DNA of 64,000 nt from contig NC_085112.1 in NCBI RefSeq assembly GCF_030269925.1, positions 16,493,501 to 16,557,500 of the forward strand, given 5' to 3'. The notes under the pieces were generated by a model, which did no database searches, was not told the DNA's origin, and worked only from the letters and a program-made list of their open reading frames with translations. The DNA comes from Bombyx mori (Eukaryota > Arthropoda > Insecta > Lepidoptera > Bombycidae). Shown here piece by piece: positions 12,801 to 21,800 of this stretch. The translations under genes were made by a program, and so were the position numbers. The stretch's first letter is position 1, and each line of letters begins with the position of its first letter.

Positions 12801-15800
12801 TATATGCATGTGTTGAAGTGCACTGGCGATGACGGCATGAGGCTGTGCATGGTGACGCGGGGCATGTGCTCGGTATGACGCGGAGAGGCTGACGTCGTCA
12901 CGCCTAGATTGTGTTGTGTTGTGTGTTGTGTGTGTGTTGTGGTACAAATGACAACTAACGACTAAACGGAGCGGGGGTGGGGGCAGGGGCGCGCCGGGCG
13001 GGGCCCGCTCGCGTCGGCCGCTGCTCCTTACACTACAAGGTAATTTTAGTCGCTTTTTTATACTACCTAGAACTATTACATGTTATCACTACGTTTCGTT
13101 GTCTAGTTTCGAATGTCTGACTAATCAAAATAGATTTGATAACTATCTTCTTATTTCTGTTATCACATTAAAAAGGAATCAGAAGTTAAAATAACGGCTT
13201 AATTAGAAAAAAAGGTGAAATACCTCGTGTGCTTTTGGTTCATAGATTAGTCTATTTCTGGCGTGACGTAGAGCGGTACGATGCCGTGCCGATGGTCACA
13301 TTGGTCTCGGTACCTCTTGGTCACTCCGTCCTCTACTTACTGATATAACATACTGGTTGTGCGCGTCACCAGGTCGCACAGGCGAGGCGGGTCCGCGCGG
13401 CCCCCCCGGAGCGGATGGCGCCCCGGGACTAGCTGGGGTTCCCGGCCCCCCTGGAAAGCCGGTCAGTTTATACAAAATTAATAACAAAACGCTGTTCACT
13501 ATCTTGTTGTGTCAGTTTAATAATTTAAAAATTAACGAAGCCAATAATGCTTAATTTACAGGGTGAGCCGGGACCTAAGGGTGGCAAGGGTGAATATGGA
13601 GACATGGGTTCTCCGGGTATGCTGGGAGCCCCGGGACTACCTGGCCCGCCTGGTTACCCGGGCCTTAAGGGTGAAAAGGGCGACAAGGGAGATTCGGTAA
13701 GCAGCGCTATTCGTAATAACAATTATTTGGCCCTTCTACAAATAAAAGAAAAGATGTGTGGTGTCGTGGGACACCGGATAGGAACGAAGTTCCTTATTAT
13801 AAAAATATTAATTTTAAGTTCTATTCGAGGTATAAAGAAAATAAAACTGGAGGTTTCGCAACAACCCACAGTCATTCGGTAACGTGCGAACTTATTGTGG
13901 TACACTTCATTCACGGTTGTTTGCATAAGAGTTAGTGTATTGCGCAAACGAACGCTCTGAGATCGTGGTCAATGAATGATAAAAAAATATGTTATTTTTT
14001 GTACGTTATTACAAAGTTAAGTGTCGTACACTGTGTGCATTACTAATAAAAATCTTAGGTTACGGACGTTTTTTCCCGGTTAGGGTATCCCTCCGCATCG
14101 TCCCATAAGGAACTTCGTTCCAAAAACTGTTTCATTTAAATGTACGAGCAATTATGATAGCGCTATGTTTTGTTCCCGGCCGGCTCGCGGTGGCGGCTCC
14201 CCTCCAGAAGTACAGGAAGCTGAGAAGAAGGCAGGTAACTATCTATACCTTTAGAACACACAGCGCGCTCACAACAGTGATAGAGCCCTGAACGACGACA
14301 CTTTAATACGAACAAGCTATACTTCATAGACATAACAAAGTAAACATAAATACACAGAAGGGTCTGTGACTTAAAGGGTACGCGGCCCCCCAAATGGTGT
14401 CGAGCGATGAGACCTTATCGGTGTTCAAATTATCACCTCACTCATGTTCACGGAAGACTACTGGGACGTAATAACAGCATGTAGTAAAAATAAAAAATAA
14501 ACCCGCCAAATATATAAATTTGTACACTGGTAATTATTGGTGGCAGAGAGTAACAGTGAGCCCGCAAACATAAATATTATACCGCGATGCCAAAGGTGGC
14601 TTATATAATACATTCTAGACTTCGACTTTATGTTTCGAGGGAGGTAGCGACCACAAACTATGAACAGGTGAGCCGCCAGCTCGTCTACCCGTGCGATGTA
14701 AGTCTGACACACGTTGGACAGGTAATCTTTATGCCCACCGTTGAACTTGCAGGGAGACGGCACCGGCTACGAGCTCTACGGACACGACATGGTGAGTTCA
14801 ACTCTATCGCTGTACCCAAACTGCCTCAAACTCGTCTCATTACGTGAGCGACAGGATGCACACTGTGAAGTCGCCGTGCTGCGGTGACCATCTCAAACGA
14901 TAGCACAGAGCTCGTTAATGGACGTCAAATAAAAACTGTACTTGTCGCCTCCGCCCCGAAACTGGGGCTTGCTCTATGTGCTTTTTATTAAGCGGGATAT
15001 TATTTAAACCTCCTCTGGACAGAAAGTGTATATTTACCTTTTTAGTAGATATATGTTTTATCTTCTTTCGATAAAATATTCATAGATCTGGTTATAAACA
15101 AGGACATATGGAAGCATGTGGCCATGATTCATACAACACCTAATTACACATGAAGTTACTTGAATCCGACAATAGGAAGCCTAATCTTAAACAAGGACCT
15201 TAGAGTTGGAAACTCATTGTCTCGTGGACACGACACGCCGCGACACACCGCGACACGCCGCGCCATGACACGCCATGACTCGGCACGTTTGATTCGAAGT
15301 TTAACTAATCCTCTGCATGTGTAAGATTGGGAGTTCAAGATAAATATAGAATCTAAATATTAACAAAACTAAGAAAATTTTTAGTGTACCACTCACCTGG
15401 TGAGGATAGTAGGTATGATTTTTCGGCCGTGGTGGGATCTCGTACTTCCCCCCAGTCGTGAGTACATGTGTGGCACTGAGGAAGCGATAGATTTTGTAAA
15501 ATAAGTACATTAAACAAATATAATAAAGAAATTCCTAAATTAAAAACATAAATAGGGGCGCTTCCAATGGGAACGTGGAATAAATGAAAAAAAAAAAAAC
15601 TAACTTTAGAGGTCACATCGTTGATAAGTTATGATCTAAGCTAAATGATGCGCAGTAAGGAAATTGAAGAATGCAGCAATTTTTTTCATGTAGTCTTGCT
15701 GTGAATAAATAAATGGCTCGGTCAATCTGAAGACCAACATTCGACCAAAATATCACTCAGGCCGGATTATACGCACATTGTAACCTACTGACTAAGAAAC

Positions 15801-18800
15801 TTCCGTGGAGCTTTGAACAAAATTAAATACTCAATTTCTAATTCTAATTCATCCTACTTTGTTAAAATTTGCTCTGTAGTAAAAAAAACTTTGCAGTTCA
15901 GACATATTTCCACGCCTAACAAGTGGCTTTTATTGTACCCCCTCATTCATTTTTGAATTATTGGTGCTTAGAACGCAACTGAAATCATACCCGATCCTGT
16001 AGACCGAATGGTAAACAGTCGACGTCACCCAAAACACGTCGTTACGGATCCTCCCGATCCATTAGCGGTGCTTTTAGGTACCACAAGCACTGGTCACCGT
16101 CCTCGTCGAACCCGTCGCTTGCGACGAAGGGCTCGACGAGCGAATTAACCCATAGACACAGCCCACTGAGTTTCTCGCCGGATCTTCTCAGTGGGTGGCG
16201 TTTCCGATCCGGTGGTAGATTCTGCGTAGCATTGCTCTTGCTAGGGTCAGTGTTAGCATCACTCCGGTTTGAGCGCCATGAGCTCACCGACTAGTTAAGG
16301 TTACGCTGAAATAGCCTCTCAAGGCTATTAGCTTTAGCTTAGGTAGGAAAAAAAAAGCAACTGAAACAACAACAGTGGTCAGTATTTAAAAGGGCTCCCG
16401 TTGTCCTATCTGCAACACAAACCCAATTGAATGGAGCTTCTACTGGAGTAAGAACATAGAAGCTGAACTAAGATTGTAGATTTGCTTTACGTTGCCTTTT
16501 AATATGGTTTACAACCTGGAAAATTGGAAACGATACCTAGATATTAGTATAATGTAATGTAAAGTGGTGTGTCTGTTCAGATGTTGGGACCGCCGGGGCC
16601 GCCGGGACCGTCGGGGCCCCCCGGGGTGGCGGGCCCGCCCGGGATCAAAGGCGACAAGGGGGAGCCTGGCATCCGGGGCAAGGCGGTAAGTTACGGTTTT
16701 ATCGATCTTTCATCCTGTGAGAATCCCAGGTACTAAATAAATTAAAATAGAAACTATTTAGAAATTCACTTTCCAATTGTAATTTGACGTAAGATCAAGT
16801 ACACGAAACCCAAAAAATAAATCGAATATAACATATAATAGAAGGTCTTGCAGATCACAGGGTCGTACCGTCAGATCATCTGTACTCGATAACGATAAAA
16901 AGTGTATTGACCTCCAGATTTTTTTATGGAGGGATACCTTTCACCGTTTTTATAACGGGTCACGACCTACACATATAGTATCTGTAGTAGTATATTAAAT
17001 TTTTTCATAGTATTTATAATTTTTTTAACGTTTCAGGGCGATCGAGGAGAAAAAGGAGATGCTGGCCCTATGGGACTACCCGTAAGTATCAACTAAAATA
17101 TACAATTGAAGTGCAATTAAGCACAAGACTAAAGTCGAGAATTTTTATTAGGAATAGCCAAGATAGGCACATCTATTCACACCCCAGCATAATGACGCTA
17201 ACCACCCTAATACATGAACGTTTTTAGAAAATCAAAGAACACACGAATACAAAGCAGCAACTGCATTCTTTCATGTAAACAAAAATTACATAGTTAATGA
17301 CTCAAAAATTCCACTCCAAAGGATTTTAAAAATTCAGTTATTCGTCCTGTTGTTGTCCTGGTAAAATGGGTTCCTATCGCGATGCTACTACTACTACTGC
17401 TCACGAATTGCTTCCAAAAGAGCTGGCAAGCAAATTTTACTATACCGCTCTTTTTATAGGCCGGGGTTAAATTTCTCAGTAAATATCCCCCACCCAGGCG
17501 GTGCGCAGGGCACAGTAGGGACAACCGGTGACAATACTGCTACTAGACACAGGGCCTTAAGACCTAGAGACGCCCGACTGGCGGAGTCAACTGTGAAAAC
17601 AACTCTATGCCATTTATCAGGGTCGCTCAGCGGATGCCACTAATGTTTTGGCATTCCCTGTTGAAATAAAATAAGCCTAACGGGTCGGAATGCGATAGAC
17701 CGCCAGCCGGTTGCTCTTCATCGATATTAACACCGCGGCGCGCTAGAATTCTGATAGCACGCTGCGGAGCCTCAACCGGTCACCCAAACTGTCACTGTGG
17801 AAGGTGGGGATCGGAACTGGGCGAAGTCTCTCCTCGGGCTTCTTACCGGCAGTGGATCGGTACGGAGACTGAAGAAACACTTTACCTCATGCTTGGCTGC
17901 CTCCTGCAGCGAGATGATGGACTCTCAGAATGCGAGCATTGTCTTCCTGGTGGGCTAGTTGCTTGGTCGGCAGTGACAGGTTCGGTCCTGTTTGTGTGAC
18001 GACGACACGCTGCTCCTTCCATGCGGAGCAGGTTGCGAGCGCTTGCTCCACCGTATCTTCGTTGTCGCCACTGTAGTGATGGATGATACCAGTCTAAAGT
18101 GATATATTATTTTCTACACGATTATAGCAAAATAGTCAGTCTTCCGAAGAATGAACCATTCACCTTCTTCTCGATTCTTTCATCACTTTTGTTGGTAAAT
18201 CTTCAAAAGAAGAATAAACCCGGACTTTACCATCGGAGATGACATCCAAGACAGCGTTTGAGGCAGCTTCATCAAATCTTAACAACATTTTGCGACATCG
18301 ATGCAACGGCATTTTCGAGCTTCGATTAAATCGTTAACTATCCAGACTGAAGCTAATTCCATGTGCCACAATCCTTAATAAAGGTCAGATGATCGTGTAA
18401 GATTTTTATTCTTGACTCGTTCGGACTTGTCCGAATCTCCTGATTGATCACGCTCTTGTCAGACTATATCTTGAGACGCACGTATTTGATATTTGATCCT
18501 TCGGAGTCACAGATGCAGGGTGACCTTCACACGGATCATCAGTGAATCTGATACGACCACGCTTCAATAACCTAAACCAGCTATAAAAATCTCACAAGAT
18601 CGGGTCGCATTTTAGAGCACCAGTTGAAGTTTATTGTAACTGGCCTGTGGATCAAAACCACAGCCAAAAGCATAAGCATCATGCAGCGACATTTTTCACG
18701 TGTTAAATTTGATTCTAAATTGGCCGGTTCTATAAACTTCCAGCATCACCCTTGTATCAAATCGTCTCACGCTTTGTTGTCTTACCATTTAAGCCGGTAA

Positions 18801-21800
18801 CTTTAACAGTATCTTTACAGTGGCCACGGTCATAGACAGGACAGTAGTCACGACGCGTATGGGCAATTATCACGACTACCACCTTCTAATGAATGGTCAA
18901 ACAGATGGTAGCATTAAGGACCTCTAAGATCATACGAATCCTTATTTATAGGGACCGGTCGGGCTGCCGGGTGAGCCGGGCAGGCCGGGAGACTCGGGCC
19001 GCCGGGTGAGTACACTCTCTTACATACGTATTACAATTAGTTACAGTACCTACATAGTTCAATAACTAACAGTCGTTCAACAACGGCCCACCTAACTGAA
19101 ATAATACTGCATGCACTATAATAATATTAACACCTATTGTAACAAGGTTTCATTGAGCAGACGGCTTTACAATCATCTTAATAATTGGGTCGCTGCGGTT
19201 TATTTGAAGGGGTGCAACGATCTGCCGTGCAAGTCTGCTAAACAAACGATACATATATACATAACATGTCCGACCGCTCGCTCGACGCTCAAACGACTGC
19301 CTGATGTAATCTTGACAACATCTGTCCGCGCGCCGCGGACCGTGGCGCTGCAACTTGCACGCTGACGGGCGCCATGTGCGCGTGCGCGTGCGCGTGCGCG
19401 TGTGCATGCGTGTGTGCGTGCGAGCGTGTACTAACGGGCCGGTGTCGGTGTGGGTGCAGGACAACCGCTGGCCGCCGGAGTTCGCCTTCACGTAGTGTTC
19501 CCCCGCCGCCGCGAGCGCGCCCCGCGCCCCTCCCGCACCCTCAGGCGGCCCCGTGACGTCATCGTGGAAACCCTTGTAAATTATTGTAAATGTGTATTTA
19601 TTGCGCTTAAATGTAAGTGAACTAGCGTTACCAATTAACTCTTACGGATGTGTACAAAATTGATATTTTTTCATCGCTCAAATGAGATCAACATTATAAT
19701 TATAACGTTTAGTCCACTTTGTTCCTCTCTGTCTTGTAAATATATGTATCTTAATGTACCCAATACAAAGAGCGGAGAATTAGAACTCACGCATCTACAA
19801 CGAATATTATAAAATAAATTTAAAAATATTGCTGAACTAAATAACGATGTTGGTTCTCCACAAAAATACATTAATATAGTATACAGTATTATATTATGTT
19901 ATAATATTGAACATTTTTATTAAATATTTAGCGTTTATAATGAATGTTCTAGTTACTTTACGAGGCTAGTTGCGCTAGAATGTATGTAAATGTATAATTG
20001 TTATTGAAACGCAGAAGTGTCGTAAGCCACAAGAAGTCGTTTGTCGCACCCGCGCGCCCGCCGATGTTACCGATGTTACACAGTCGCGCCTAGTTCGTCG
20101 CGCACACGGACACACGGACCGACCGGCCACCGCGCCGAACATGTCACTATATACTCGTAGATACTTCTCATAGGTACCTACTCCTAATTGAACTTAGAAA
20201 ATCAAGTGCATTGATAACTAATTGTTACAGGCGTTAAATTACTATTGTTAAGACATGTGAATCAAGGAAAATGATTATTTTTAAACTAGATATTTGTAAA
20301 TGTCCTCGCCAGTACCGGGTGCCAACTACCGTAAGTGATACCTCAGCTGTTGGAGCCACATGGTAGAGTGCAGCCCCCTCATACATTGTGATATACTATT
20401 TAAAGTGTTAAAATGAATGTAAAATAACAATTATAATAATGCGTATACAATATAAGTAAATGATACACCATATCTCTATTAAGTTCTATGAATTGTTAAG
20501 ATTGAATGTATTTATTGTCTTAAGTGTTTCTCGTTCGTCCTGTAAGTATGTATGTAATCTTAGAATATAGTAGGTGTCGTCGTGGAGCGGAGCGCCCTTG
20601 GACCGGTGCATACTCGTAGCGGCGGCGCTCGGCTCCACGGCGCGCCACGACACGTCGCCCGCACCGGGCACGCGTCCAGCCCGCGGCCTCCCGTCCCACT
20701 CGCACTTACTGAGCCACGGCTCTATCCTTCTTCGTCTAAATCTATGTCTAGAATTAATCACCCTAGTTGTTGTCTTGCCATTGTATCTTCTAATATTATT
20801 AATCAAGTTATTGTACAATCCTCGGGACCGTTCGGGACCGAGCCTATAGAGTGCCATAATCGCGATTGATCTTGCTAGCCCCGATGCACCGACGAGCGAC
20901 GCAAGTATAACATTATGTACTCGCGTCAAGTCGCGTCGCCGTCAAGCGAGGCAGGACGATCGGCAGGATGGGTGCTGGAGATCACCGCGATGCGTTCCAC
21001 TCCCGCGTGTGTCATTATAATTATTAGTACTTACTTCGCCTACCTATGTAGACCTTCAGACAACAAACAACAGAGCGTTCCAAAGTCAAACGAGAACTAT
21101 GAAGATCAATCATTAGAAGCATTTGTTCATATTTTAATAAAACAATGTTTAATGTTAGTATTGAAGAGCGACCAATATTTTGGAATAATTGTGTTAATTG
21201 TTGAAGCCCTCATGGACTGGCGCTCGGCTCCACGCCCTCCCGTCATGTGACGCGCTCCGAGCCGGACTTTCTTTCTCTCACTCTCACTCCCTGTCCCCCC
21301 ACTCTCCCTCTCCCCCTCTCTGTCACTCATTCGATATATCGTTATAAAATATAAGCTTAACGTTAAGAATTTAGTTTTTTTATGAGACGCCGAAGTTGTC
21401 ATTTGTACCATATACTCCGGGAATACAAATATATTGTTGTTTATAAATTATTTTGAATGAAAAATAAAGGTTTGCATGCTATGCACCCCTGTGTTTCTGT
21501 TCACGCCGAGCACACGCCGGCCTCACTCGCATCCTGCATGTCGCTCGCCGCTCGCCGCCCCACTGGTTCTACCTTTACAAACAGACTTGAGCAGACCTGA
21601 GTCGTTCGACGAGGAGCGGAGCATGCGGTGTCAGCACGTGACGCTCAGTACGTACGCCGTGCTCCATTTACCATATAAACACTCAAAACTGTTTGCTAAT
21701 ATTTTTTTATTAGTAATCTGGTATAACGATGTTTAAAGAAAACTGTATGGTCTCGAAGCTGCCGCCGAGAGACACGGTGCAGAGTGGATGTGTGTGAGCG

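Noticed and set aside
12987..13039. GC-rich block with acceptor and donor between the two alternative collagen exons
   Set aside because: It is 53 bp, so it goes from phase 0 to phase 2 and cannot join the next exon at 13373 (phase 1). It has no sustained Gly-X-Y.
20486..20929. 147-codon - strand ORF in the short-form 3'UTR
   Set aside because: No domain, no start context and unusual composition; probably chance.
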